A stretch of 64,000 bases of DNA from NCBI GenBank assembly GCA_963747105.1, contig CAVVEC010000008.1:62001-126000 (forward strand), read 5' to 3'. The notes beneath the pieces are model-generated. The model did not search any database. It saw only the letters and a program-made list of their open reading frames with translations, and was not told the DNA's origin. This document shows, one piece after another, positions 39,207-46,507 of the stretch. The position numbers were made by a program, and so were the translations under genes. How positions within the stretch are numbered: position 1 is the first letter of the stretch; each line of letters begins with the position of its first letter. This DNA comes from CAVVEC01 sp963747105. GTDB lineage: Bacteria; Acidobacteriota; Terriglobia; Terriglobales; Acidobacteriaceae.

Positions 39207-39544
39207 ACCTCTGTGTCGTCCCGCAGGACGGCTGGTTAAGAAATAGCAGCTAATCTGTTTAGGAACAACGATTTACGAGCTTTAAGCGAAACTTCGGTAA
39301 CTGCGGTAATGCGACCCGAGAGAACGATAAACAAGGCCGATCGAACGCGGAAATCTAGGGTGGACTGACACTTGCGGGCAGAGGGGGCACTTTCGTGCTA
39401 TGCGAATCTGTGGCCGGGAATCTGGCATTGCCGACCGGTCAACTCGTCGATATGCCAGCATGTACCAATGAGTGAAATTGAGACGTAAGCTTCGTGATAA
39501 CTTCTTTGGCCGAGTCCAAAAAGGCTTCCTCCGCGAGGTCATTC
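39207..39544. other. 338-nt gap between divergent genes
   Basis: No supported gene. It must contain promoters for both neighbours but I see no clear -10/-35 pair. An in-frame GTG at 39494 could extend the right-hand gene. Confidence 0.4.
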
Positions 39545-40756
39545 ATGCGGCGCACTGGAGTTCTACTCGTCGTATTTTCTGGGGTGTTGCTTGCTTTTTC
39601 CGTGTTCGCGCAGGCCCAGTCTTGTAGCGCTATGGGCTTGGGCCGCGAGGCCAATCTGAACGGCTTTATCCCCTTTCCCGCCGACAACGCCTGGAATCAG
39701 GACATTTCTAACGCGCAAGTCGATCCGAACTCGGATGCAATCATCAACTTCATCGGCGGCAATGTTCCCTTACATCCAGACTTCGGCCAGGGCCTATACA
39801 ACGGTTCGTCCATCGGGATTCCCTACGTTGTGGTCAGTGGGTCGCCATTCGTGAAGATTAAGTTCACCGCCTATGGCAGCGAGAGTGACCCCGGTCCGAT
39901 GCCGATTGCCAAGAATGCCCAAGTCGAGGGCTTCCCCCATTCCGGCAATGGCGACCGACACGTGTTGGTGCTCGACCGCGACAACTGCTGGCTGTACGAG
40001 CTGTACCATTCCTATCGCCGAAAAAACGGAAGCTGGAAGGCGGATTCAGCCGCGGTCTGGGATTTGCTGAATGACGAGCAGCGTCCCTACACCTGGACTT
40101 CGGCGGATGCCGCAGGCTTGCCCATTTTTCCCGGCTTGGCGCGCTACGATGAGGTGGCAAGCGGCCAGATCCAACATGCTTTGCGCTTCACTTTGCAATA
40201 TAGCCGGCAAGCGTTTACGCCCCCGGCGTCGCACTGGGCGCCGAACTCAAACAATTCTTACGCCGCGCCCATGGGCATGCGGTTGCGGCTGAAGGCCACT
40301 TACGACATTTCTTCCTTTCCACCGCAGGCGAAGATAATCCTGGCGGCTTTGAAGCAATACGGCATGATCATGGCCGACAACGGCAGTTCGATGTATATAA
40401 GCGGAAACCCGGATAAAGGCTGGGACAACAATGATTTGGGCGCTCTCAAGCAGGTGCCAGCGTCGGCCTTTGAAGTGCTCTTGCTGGATCCGATCTACAC
40501 GCCGGATAACCTTCCCCACGGCAAGGCTCCCGCAATCAGCAGTTTTTCCGCTGATCCGCCCACCATTTCCAAGGGACAATCTTCGACGTTGAGTTGGACC
40601 GTCACTGGCGCTTCCTACTTCGTAGTATCGCCGCAGGTCGGCGCAATCCGCGGCAACAGCGTGGTGGTTTACCCGCCCAAGACTACGACCTACACCCTTT
40701 ACGCGACTAATCAGTACAAGCGGTCCAGGGCGAAAGTGACGGTAACCGTTCAGTGA
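39545..40756 (+). CDS. Secreted hypothetical protein with C-terminal Ig-like domain
   Basis: About 403 residues from ATG 39545; signal peptide RTGVLLVVFSGVLLAFSVFAQ. The body contains GFIPFPADNAWNQDIS, RHVLVLDRDNCWLYELYHSYR, and YAAPMGMRLRLKATYDIS, a region seen in secreted proteins of soil bacteria. I know no function. Residues 325-403 form an Ig-like fold starting SFSADPPTISKGQSSTLSWTVTGA, which commonly binds carbohydrate or tethers enzymes. GTG 39494 is an alternative start. Confidence 0.7.
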   Translation: MRRTGVLLVVFSGVLLAFSVFAQAQSCSAMGLGREANLNGFIPFPADNAWNQDISNAQVDPNSDAIINFIGGNVPLHPDFGQGLYNGSSIGIPYVVVSGSPFVKIKFTAYGSESDPGPMPIAKNAQVEGFPHSGNGDRHVLVLDRDNCWLYELYHSYRRKNGSWKADSAAVWDLLNDEQRPYTWTSADAAGLPIFPGLARYDEVASGQIQHALRFTLQYSRQAFTPPASHWAPNSNNSYAAPMGMRLRLKATYDISSFPPQAKIILAALKQYGMIMADNGSSMYISGNPDKGWDNNDLGALKQVPASAFEVLLLDPIYTPDNLPHGKAPAISSFSADPPTISKGQSSTLSWTVTGASYFVVSPQVGAIRGNSVVVYPPKTTTYTLYATNQYKRSRAKVTVTVQ

Positions 40757-41016
40757 TGCCCAGGCCCAAGTCGAGTTGTGCCCTGCTGAAATTGGCCCGA
40801 TTGCAGCTTGGGTCGCGGCTTACGACATCCTTCACATGTACTATTTCCACATTGACATCGGCGAGAGCCGGGCTCACAATCGTTAACCATTGCGTTCCCG
40901 GGGCCCTGTCGTTCTGGAGGGTGAGAAGGCTCTGCGGTCGCCTGGGTGAGGATCTTCTGTAGTTGCATTGCGTTGCGCCGCCGCTACCAAACCAAGTCTG
41001 AGGAGAATCGATTGCT

Positions 41017-42159
41017 ATGAAGACACGTTGGTTACACCAGTTCCAGCTCATTGGATTCACCGTGCTGGCATGTTGTAGTTTGATCGGCCTGGTCTTTGCG
41101 CAGAACGGCGGCTCTGAAATGCAGTTGAGCAAGGAACCGCCGCAGGCGCGGTTTGTGGTCCTGCAGCCGCACCTGCAGCCCCGCTCCTACTATCGCCAGA
41201 GACAGAAACGGCCGCAGACTTCGTTGCAGACTTGGAATGGTTCGTTTGCCTACAACGGAACGAACTACCCGTACAACATGGTGGGGACAGCCCCCTCGAC
41301 GAACAGCTCGACAACGGTCACGGCATACATTGTCCCGATCAAGATCGTCGTCTCGCGCCGGAGGACGAAATACACGTTTGATCCCGCGCACAAGCTCTCG
41401 AACGGAAACACGGTGACGCAGAACACGGTGGTGTCCCCGATCTTCGATTCCACCACTACCTACGATCAGGGCGGAGTGGATGTCGGAACGACTCAGTACA
41501 TTGACGCCTTCCAGCGTGCCAATTTCTGGGGCACGGTGCAGACCAATCAGAACTACCATCTGCTGCTGGGCGGGCCAACGGTGCTGACGGAACAGACGCT
41601 GACGGTTCCGTCGTCGTATGGAACCGTGGGGTCGCCATTCGGGCACACGGCGGGCCTGGTGGACATCAACTATTTTGATGCGCAACTGCATAGCATCATC
41701 AGCAAGTTCAGCCAGATTCAGCCAAACACCTTCCCCATTTTCCTCACTTACGATGTTTACCTGACCCAGGGCGGACAATGCTGCATTGGCGGCTACCACA
41801 GCTCGGAAGGCAGCCTGAGCAACCCCCAGGCGTACGCGCATTTCACCTACGTGGACCATCCGGGCGACTTCGCCCAGGATGTGTCGGCGTTATCGCACGA
41901 AACAGGCGAGTGGGCGGACGATCCGCTGGTGGTGAATGTCAATGGTAACAACACACCATGCGGCATCCTGGAAGTGGGAGATCCGGAGGAGGGCTTTGCC
42001 AACTACGGGTCTTATCACTACGTGCTGAATGGCTTCACCTACAACCTGCAGGACCTGGTGACTCTGCCCTACTTCGGAGCGCCGACCAGTACGTCGGTAA
42101 ACGGGTGGTTGAGTTTCCAGGGTAATTCGTCGCTTTCGGTCTGCTCCAACGGCCCGTAG
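41017..42159 (+). CDS. Secreted protein with HExxE-type motif, possible metalloprotease-like
   Basis: 380 residues, signal peptide GFTVLACCSLIGLVFAQ. Near residue 290 is DVSALSHETGEWADDPLVVN, followed by CGILEVGDPEEG. The HETGE arrangement is a HExxE-like variant of a zinc-binding helix, and the downstream Asp/Glu could be the third ligand. Similar proteins with a HEVAEW core are common in acidobacteria. No catalytic activity is proven. Start ATG 41017 follows GAGGAG. Confidence 0.65.
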   Translation: MKTRWLHQFQLIGFTVLACCSLIGLVFAQNGGSEMQLSKEPPQARFVVLQPHLQPRSYYRQRQKRPQTSLQTWNGSFAYNGTNYPYNMVGTAPSTNSSTTVTAYIVPIKIVVSRRRTKYTFDPAHKLSNGNTVTQNTVVSPIFDSTTTYDQGGVDVGTTQYIDAFQRANFWGTVQTNQNYHLLLGGPTVLTEQTLTVPSSYGTVGSPFGHTAGLVDINYFDAQLHSIISKFSQIQPNTFPIFLTYDVYLTQGGQCCIGGYHSSEGSLSNPQAYAHFTYVDHPGDFAQDVSALSHETGEWADDPLVVNVNGNNTPCGILEVGDPEEGFANYGSYHYVLNGFTYNLQDLVTLPYFGAPTSTSVNGWLSFQGNSSLSVCSNGP

Positions 42160-42184
42160 GGAAAGGGAATTGAACTTCGCTTGC

Positions 42185-42210
42185 GAGCCCGCTCTTTGTG
42201 GAGCGGGCTC
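42185..42210 (+). terminator. Rho-independent-type hairpin
   Basis: GAGCCCGCTC (42185-42194), 6-nt loop, GAGCGGGCTC (42201-42210), followed by TGGTTTCTT, 26 nt after the stop of the secreted HExxE protein. Confidence 0.8.
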
Positions 42211-42340
42211 TGGTTTCTTAGAAAGCACATTTGGTATCTGGCCATCGCCGCGATGCCGATGCCGCGAAATGGGCTACGTTAAGCGCTATTCGTCATACGG
42301 CGGCGACGAAGCGACGGCTCGGGCATCCGCTCCTGTTCGC

Positions 42341-42404
42341 GACTGGGTATGCTAGATTGAGCGCAGGGACCCGTAGCTCAACGGCTAGAGCAGCAGACCC
42401 ATAA
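42341..42404 (+). repeat. Left copy of the 64-bp island-flanking direct repeat
   Basis: Matches 46387-46450 at 59 of 64 positions. The five differences are all transitions (positions 4, 12, 29, 45 and 59 of the repeat). It covers the sequence just upstream of a tRNA(CAU) gene and the tRNA 5' half to the anticodon loop. Confidence 0.85.
42367..42404 (+). pseudogene. Truncated tRNA(CAU) gene, 5' half only
   Basis: 38 nt matching the D-arm side of the intact tRNA at 46413-46488, ending ACCCATAA right after the CAT anticodon. There is no 3' half downstream. The acceptor 5' strand (GGACCCG) differs from the intact gene by one transition. Confidence 0.8.
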
Positions 42405-42429
42405 ACGGCTTGTTGTCAATACGTTACCT

Positions 42430-42530
42430 GTGTTATCAACACCTTGGATGGTGTAAGGATACGTCGTTTTGGGTGGAAAAACGACCTTCCGACACTCTTT
42501 CTTGTTAACAGGCACTCAGGTGGGCACTCA
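42430..42530. repeat. Cluster of short inverted and direct repeats
   Basis: Just inside the island: GTGTT-ATC-AACAC (42430-42442), overlapping ACACC/GGTGT (42439-42454), GTCGTTTT/AAAACGAC (42463-42485), and a direct repeat GGCACTCA at 42511-42518 and 42523-42530 with a 12-bp period. Such arrays are seen at recombinase arm sites and promoter operators; which applies here is unknown. Confidence 0.45.
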
Positions 42531-42642
42531 ATCGGACACCAAGTTCACAACCTGGTGGGCAGGGCCGCTCATGTGGATAATCAGATGATTGAACTTTCCA
42601 TCCTCCCACATGTACCCTGAATCTAAGGGTGAAGGAGGCGTC

Positions 42643-42785
42643 ATGTTCGTCGATGAATACCGAAGGCCATTACCTGGCGGAACCGCTTTGAGAGTCGTCG
42701 GTCCAGCCGACCACGAAGGAATCGTCGCTTATACCCAGTTTGGTGAGCAGGTCATGTTGCACAACTCCAAGAAGCTCGGACGCGC
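42643..42785 (+). pseudogene. LRAT/NC-like permuted-papain protein, N-terminal part (split by IS66)
   Basis: Starts ATG 42643 with GGAGG 6 nt before. Reads FVDEYRRPLPGGTALRVV, then GPADHEGIVAY with the first conserved His, and VMLHNSKKLGRA. The last 8 nt (GGACGCGC, 42778-42785) are the IS target site. Removing the IS and one target copy joins it, in frame, to 45314-45581, giving a 136-residue protein. LRAT/NC-type domains are thiol acyltransferases or hydrolases with His-His-Cys active sites. Confidence 0.75.
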
Positions 42786-42834
42786 GTAAGCGTTCGGTGT
42801 AAGCCGTATTGACCAGGTGCGGGACTCGTTCTAA

Positions 42835-44412
42835 CTAAGCTGCGGATTGGCTTGCGAGAGTTAGGCTTGCGGCGATGTTCCAAGGCAGTAATTCCTCGAT
42901 GCGAGTGATGGGGTGATCGGCGATCCGCGACAGCACTTCGTGCAGATAGGCTTCCGGATCCAGGCCGTTGAGTTTGGCCGAGCCGATTAAGCTGTAGATG
43001 GCAGCCGCCCGCTCACCTCCAGTATCTGATCCCGCAAACAAGTAATTCTTTCGACCGAGAGCAACCGCACGTAGAGCACGTTCTGCGGCGTTGTTGTCGA
43101 TCTCGATGTGTCCGTCGTCGCAATAACGCAGTAATGCGTCCCAGCGTGAGAGGGCGTAGCGAATCGCTGCCGTCGTATCCGACTTGCGCGAAAGCTTGGG
43201 GAGCGTCGCCTCGAACCACTGTCGCAGAGATTCGAGCAAGGGTCGCGCACGGGCGTTGCGAACTTGTTGTCGCTCTTCTGCTGGCCGACCGCGAATCTCT
43301 TTCTCGATCCCATACAGGGCTGCGATTCGCTCCAGGGCTTCGCTCGCTACCGGCGACGCATGCGCCTGTTGCAGATCGAAGAACTTGCGCCGCACGTGCG
43401 CCCAACACGCCGCTTCTTGGATGCGGCCGTCTTCGTAGAGTTGATTGAATCCGGCGTAGGCGTCGGCTTGCAGCGTTCCGCGAAACTCGCGCAGGTGCCG
43501 CTCGGGATGTTCCCCTTTGCGATCCGGCGAGTAGGCAAACCACACTGCCGGTGCCGCCAGCTCACCCGCAGGCCGGTCATCGCGGACATAGGTCCACAAC
43601 CGCCCGGTCTTGGTCTTGCCATTCCCCGGAGCCAGCACCGGCACGGGCGTGTCGTCGGCGTGCAGTTTTCCGGAGGCCGTCACGTAACGGCGCAGCACTT
43701 CAAGCAGTGGTTCTAACAACTGGCTGGTTCCACCCACCCAGTCGGCCAGGGTCGAGCGCTCCAACTCAATGCCCTGGCGCCCATAAATCTCCGACTGGCG
43801 ATACAACGGCAAATGGTCGGCATACTTCGAGACCAGTACGTGAGCCAACAGTCCAGGCCCGGCTACCCCGCGTTCGATAGGTCGGCTTGGCGCCGACGCT
43901 TGCACGATGTGGTCACACTTCGTACAGCTCAACTTGGGCCGCACGTGGCGAACCACGAAGAAGCTCGCCGGCACGTACTCCAGCATCTCGGAAACGTCCT
44001 CGCCCAACTTACTCAGCGCACCGCCACAATCCGGACAAGCCGATTCTTTCGGTTCGTGCCTCTGCGTTTGACGGGGCAGATGATCGGGTAACGGCCGACG
44101 GGCTGGTTTCGCAACAGTACTACTACTAATAAGGAGGGGAGATGTCGTGGCCCCAGGCTTACTCTCCGGCTGGCTTGCGCTCTCGACGGGTTTCGCTTGC
44201 AGATCTTCCAGCCGTAACTCCAATTGCTCGATCTGCCGCGCCAGCTTCTCCGACTTCCGCCCAAACTGCATGCGCTGCAGCTTGGCGATCAGCAGCTTGA
44301 GATGCTCGATCTCGCTTTCGCGCCAGAGCAGTTGCTCATGTTGCGCCAGAACTAGCGCTTTCAACGCTTCCGTCGGAAGCAGGTTCAGATCCGGAAGCGG
44401 GTTGCCTGACAT
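42835..44412 (-). CDS. tnpC: IS66-family DDE transposase TnpC
   Basis: 525 residues. N-terminal leucine-zipper-like region with LLWRESEIEHLKLLIAKLQRMQFGRKSEKL, then a zinc-finger (CPDCGGAL, CTKCDHI), a helical region and the DDE core: LHADDTPVPVL (first Asp), LQADAYAGFNQLY (second Asp) and DNNAAERALRAVALGRKNYLFAG (Glu). The C-terminal tail is characteristic of IS66. Frame intact. Confidence 0.95.
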   Translation of the reverse strand: MSGNPLPDLNLLPTEALKALVLAQHEQLLWRESEIEHLKLLIAKLQRMQFGRKSEKLARQIEQLELRLEDLQAKPVESASQPESKPGATTSPLLISSSTVAKPARRPLPDHLPRQTQRHEPKESACPDCGGALSKLGEDVSEMLEYVPASFFVVRHVRPKLSCTKCDHIVQASAPSRPIERGVAGPGLLAHVLVSKYADHLPLYRQSEIYGRQGIELERSTLADWVGGTSQLLEPLLEVLRRYVTASGKLHADDTPVPVLAPGNGKTKTGRLWTYVRDDRPAGELAAPAVWFAYSPDRKGEHPERHLREFRGTLQADAYAGFNQLYEDGRIQEAACWAHVRRKFFDLQQAHASPVASEALERIAALYGIEKEIRGRPAEERQQVRNARARPLLESLRQWFEATLPKLSRKSDTTAAIRYALSRWDALLRYCDDGHIEIDNNAAERALRAVALGRKNYLFAGSDTGGERAAAIYSLIGSAKLNGLDPEAYLHEVLSRIADHPITRIEELLPWNIAASLTLASQSAA

Positions 44413-44487
44413 GCGCGGAGTATCGCATGAATCTTCGCGCCACGATCTTCTCCGCGCAAAAAAAGTTGTGCAAAAGAACCTCGTGCG

Positions 44488-44835
44488 TTACACCGACAGT
44501 TGCGGATCCCAGGCGCGCTCCGGTCGCCGCCAGTCAATGCCTTCCAGCAGCATGGATAACTGCGCCCGCGTCAGCGAAACCGTACCGCTCGCCGCTTGCG
44601 GCCACACGAAACGTCCGCGCTCTAAACGCTTCGAAAATAGACAAAGCCCATCGCCATCGAACCACAAAACCTTGATCAAATCGCCGCGCCGCCCGCGAAA
44701 CACGAACACATGACCCGAGAACGGACTCTGCTCCAGTTGGGTTTGTACCAGCGAGCTCAGCCCGGTGAAACCCCGCCGCAGATCGGTCACGCCCGCTGCA
44801 ATCCAAACCCGCGTGTTAGTGGGTGGCCCGATCAT
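44488..44835 (-). CDS. tnpB: IS66 accessory protein TnpB (Orf2-like)
   Basis: 115 residues, ATG at 44835 overlapping the tnpA stop (ATGA). Motifs VWIAAGVTDLRRGFTGLSSLVQ and FVFRGRRGDLIKVLWFDGDGLCLFSKRLERGRFVWP are diagnostic of IS66 Orf2. It is needed with TnpA for transposition in well-studied members. Confidence 0.95.
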   Translation of the reverse strand: MIGPPTNTRVWIAAGVTDLRRGFTGLSSLVQTQLEQSPFSGHVFVFRGRRGDLIKVLWFDGDGLCLFSKRLERGRFVWPQAASGTVSLTRAQLSMLLEGIDWRRPERAWDPQLSV

Positions 44836-45215
44836 GCCCGCAGGCACTCCAACAACACCCGCAGCAAAACCGGATCGGCGCTGCCCTCGATGCGCACCTG
44901 CGCGTGTCGAAGTTTGATGTGAACCGTGCCCGCCAAACAAGTCGAAGAGCTCCCGCCACTCGACGATGTCATCAGCGACGGCGAGCTCTCGCTTACGCTG
45001 ACCGGCAACAGCTTCATCGCACCGCTGCCTCCCAGTCGCCTTGCCAGATACAGCTTGCGCCAGTTGAAAACCAGGTTAGCGTTGACCCCGTGCGCCCGTG
45101 CCACTCTTGCTACCGATGCACCCTTCGCCAACGTCTCTTCGACAATCCCTCGCTTCTCCTCCAACGTCCGGTACCGCCGTTTAGGTGGGGTGGTTTGAGT
45201 GTATGTGTCCATCAT
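44832..45215 (-). CDS. tnpA: IS66 accessory protein TnpA (Orf1-like, HTH)
   Basis: 127 residues, starting at 45215. HTH of the IS3/IS66 accessory type: RYRTLEEKRGIVEETLAKGASVARVARAHGVNANLVFNWRKLY. The C-terminal half is variable. First gene of the tnpABC operon. Confidence 0.92.
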   Translation of the reverse strand: MMDTYTQTTPPKRRYRTLEEKRGIVEETLAKGASVARVARAHGVNANLVFNWRKLYLARRLGGSGAMKLLPVSVSESSPSLMTSSSGGSSSTCLAGTVHIKLRHAQVRIEGSADPVLLRVLLECLRA

Positions 45216-45313
45216 CGCTCCAAGTGGACACTATCGCTGGTGTCCACATCCAGAGCATGACTCCCACTTACACCTCTGTCCAGACGGCCACCAGCGGACG
45301 CTTACGGACGCGC

Positions 45314-45581
45314 CGCAATGACCACCACTAAGGAGTTCAACAACGGCCATCTTCAAGTAGTGGTCAGCCGCAACCCACGAAACTCAGAGCACGCAAGTCT
45401 GATTGTGCAGAGGGCTTGGCAAGACATACAGAGCGGGAGGCGTTGGACCGCATTCGATAACTGCCAGGATTTCGTCAGTCGCGCCTATGAGGGTAAAGAT
45501 GGGTCCATGACGAGAAATGCCATCTTCGGTGCGCTCGCTGTGAGTGGGGTGTTGCTCGCACTTTCTGGAGACAGAGGGTAA
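45314..45581 (+). pseudogene. LRAT/NC-like permuted-papain protein, C-terminal part (split by IS66)
   Basis: Continues the frame from 42785: AMTTTKEFNNGHLQVVV, then NSEHASLIVQRAW, RWTAFDNCQDFVSRAYEGKDGS and a hydrophobic tail IFGALAVSGVLLAL. The NCQDF stretch corresponds to the NCEHF-type catalytic Cys motif, and the C-terminal membrane segment matches LRAT-like proteins. Stop TAA 45579-45581 is followed immediately by the ATG of the HNH gene, so the two belonged to one operon. An isolated ORF call from 45318 exists but lacks the active-site His. Confidence 0.7.
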
Positions 45582-46280
45582 ATGGCCAGCGGAAAATTGA
45601 AAGACAAGCAATGTGTCTATTGCGTATCGGCGCCTGCCATTACTAGCGATCACGTGATCGCCAAGGGGTTCTTCCTCAAAGATCGGCGAGATGACCTCCC
45701 GCAAGCTCCTGCCTGTAAGCAATGCAACGGAGAGAAGTCCAAGTTGGAGGAGTATTTGATGACGGTTTTTCCGTTTGGTGCTCGCCATTCGGATGCAACC
45801 GAGAACCTTCGGACAATGGTTCCTCCGCGATTGGCGAACAATGCCAAACGTGATGCGGAACTGACAAAAGCGTTCGAGGAGAGTGGTGGAGCAACCCTCC
45901 CGATTGATTACACTCGCTTGAACAGGCTCTTCACGATGATCGCAACGGGATTGGTGTGGTCTAACTGGAAGGTTCTTTTGGGGCCTGGTTTCTCTGCGAC
46001 CGCAGGCACGTTCCATGATTCAGGGTGGGATTTCTTTAGGCAGATGATCGCTAAGTGGAACACACCCAAACACGTAGTGGAGAACTTAGGGAACGGCACC
46101 TTCTCTTACGAAGGTTTTGAGGCTACCGACGTTCCGCAAATGACAATCTGGAGATTTTCACTGTATGGCCCCGTGGTCTTGGTGGGTGATCCTAAGATGC
46201 CTGGCCCTGTGTCACTCTTCGTTGCGGTGACGGGTCCCGATGCCATAATCAAGAACCTCCACACCCATATTGCCGCCTAA
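45582..46280 (+). CDS. HNH endonuclease-like protein of a two-gene module
   Basis: 232 residues, ATG directly after the preceding TAA. HNH/treble-clef at residues 11-60: CVYC, TSDHVIAKGFFL with Asp-His, and PACKQCNGEKSKLE with the second Cys pair and Asn. The remaining 170 residues (for example YTRLNRLFTMIATGLVWSNWK) have no recognised fold; the C-terminus, QMTIWRFSLYGPVVLVGD, is beta-rich. It is nucleic-acid-cutting by family; target and role unknown. Lies within the tRNA-bounded island with the LRAT-like gene. Confidence 0.8.
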   Translation: MASGKLKDKQCVYCVSAPAITSDHVIAKGFFLKDRRDDLPQAPACKQCNGEKSKLEEYLMTVFPFGARHSDATENLRTMVPPRLANNAKRDAELTKAFEESGGATLPIDYTRLNRLFTMIATGLVWSNWKVLLGPGFSATAGTFHDSGWDFFRQMIAKWNTPKHVVENLGNGTFSYEGFEATDVPQMTIWRFSLYGPVVLVGDPKMPGPVSLFVAVTGPDAIIKNLHTHIAA

Positions 46281-46327
46281 GGGGGCTGCCCAGCCTTTCT
46301 TGCTCATCTTACCCCCGAGGGTGCCCT

Positions 46328-46369
46328 GCCCTTGTCCCTCCGTTTCTAGAGGGACAGGGCGGGGGTTTT
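46328..46369 (+). terminator. Rho-independent terminator after the HNH gene
   Basis: GCCCTTGTCCCTC (46328-46340) pairs with GAGGGACAGGGC (46349-46360) with a one-base bulge, followed by GGGGGTTTT, 48 nt past the stop and before the tRNA promoter region. Confidence 0.82.
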
Positions 46370-46386
46370 CATCCAGCCCCGTCCGA

Positions 46387-46450
46387 GACCGGGTATGTTA
46401 GATTGAGCGCAGGGGCCCGTAGCTCAACGGTTAGAGCAGCAGACTCATAA
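46387..46450 (+). repeat. Right copy of the 64-bp island-flanking direct repeat
   Basis: Partner of 42341-42404 (59/64 identical). It contains the upstream region and 5' half of the intact tRNA. Confidence 0.85.
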
Positions 46451-46488
46451 TCTGTTGGTTGTAGGTTCAAATCCTACCGGGCCCACCA
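46413..46488 (+). tRNA. tRNA with CAU anticodon (Met, or Ile2)
   Basis: 76 nt forming a full cloverleaf: acceptor GGGCCCG/CGGGCCC, D-stem GCTC/GAGC, anticodon stem GCAGA/TCTGT with CAT at 46446-46448, T-stem GTAGG/CCTAC, encoded CCA. Position 1-72 is paired, so it is not an initiator; elongator Met and lysidine-type Ile cannot be told apart here. Confidence 0.95.
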
Positions 46489-46507
46489 GCCGGCACGCTT
46501 CCCGTCG

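Larger units (their letters stand above)
42786..45305. mobile_element. IS66-family insertion sequence, complete
   Basis: 2520 bp, from GTAAGCGTTCGG at the left to the complementary CCGGACGCTTAC-like end at the right (terminal GTAAGCG on both sides as inverted repeats). Flanked by a perfect 8-bp direct repeat GGACGCGC (42778-42785 and 45306-45313), as expected for this family. It carries tnpA, tnpB and tnpC on the minus strand, all intact, so it may still be active. Inserted within a coding gene. Confidence 0.93.

Noticed and set aside
40757..41016. Possible small gene in the 260-nt gap between the two secreted proteins
   Set aside because: A 69-codon frame exists but has no RBS, no motif and odd composition; I see nothing else there.
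42341..46488. Complete integrative element with its own integrase
   Set aside because: No integrase, excisionase or replication gene is present; only repeats and cargo, so I describe it as an island rather than an active element.
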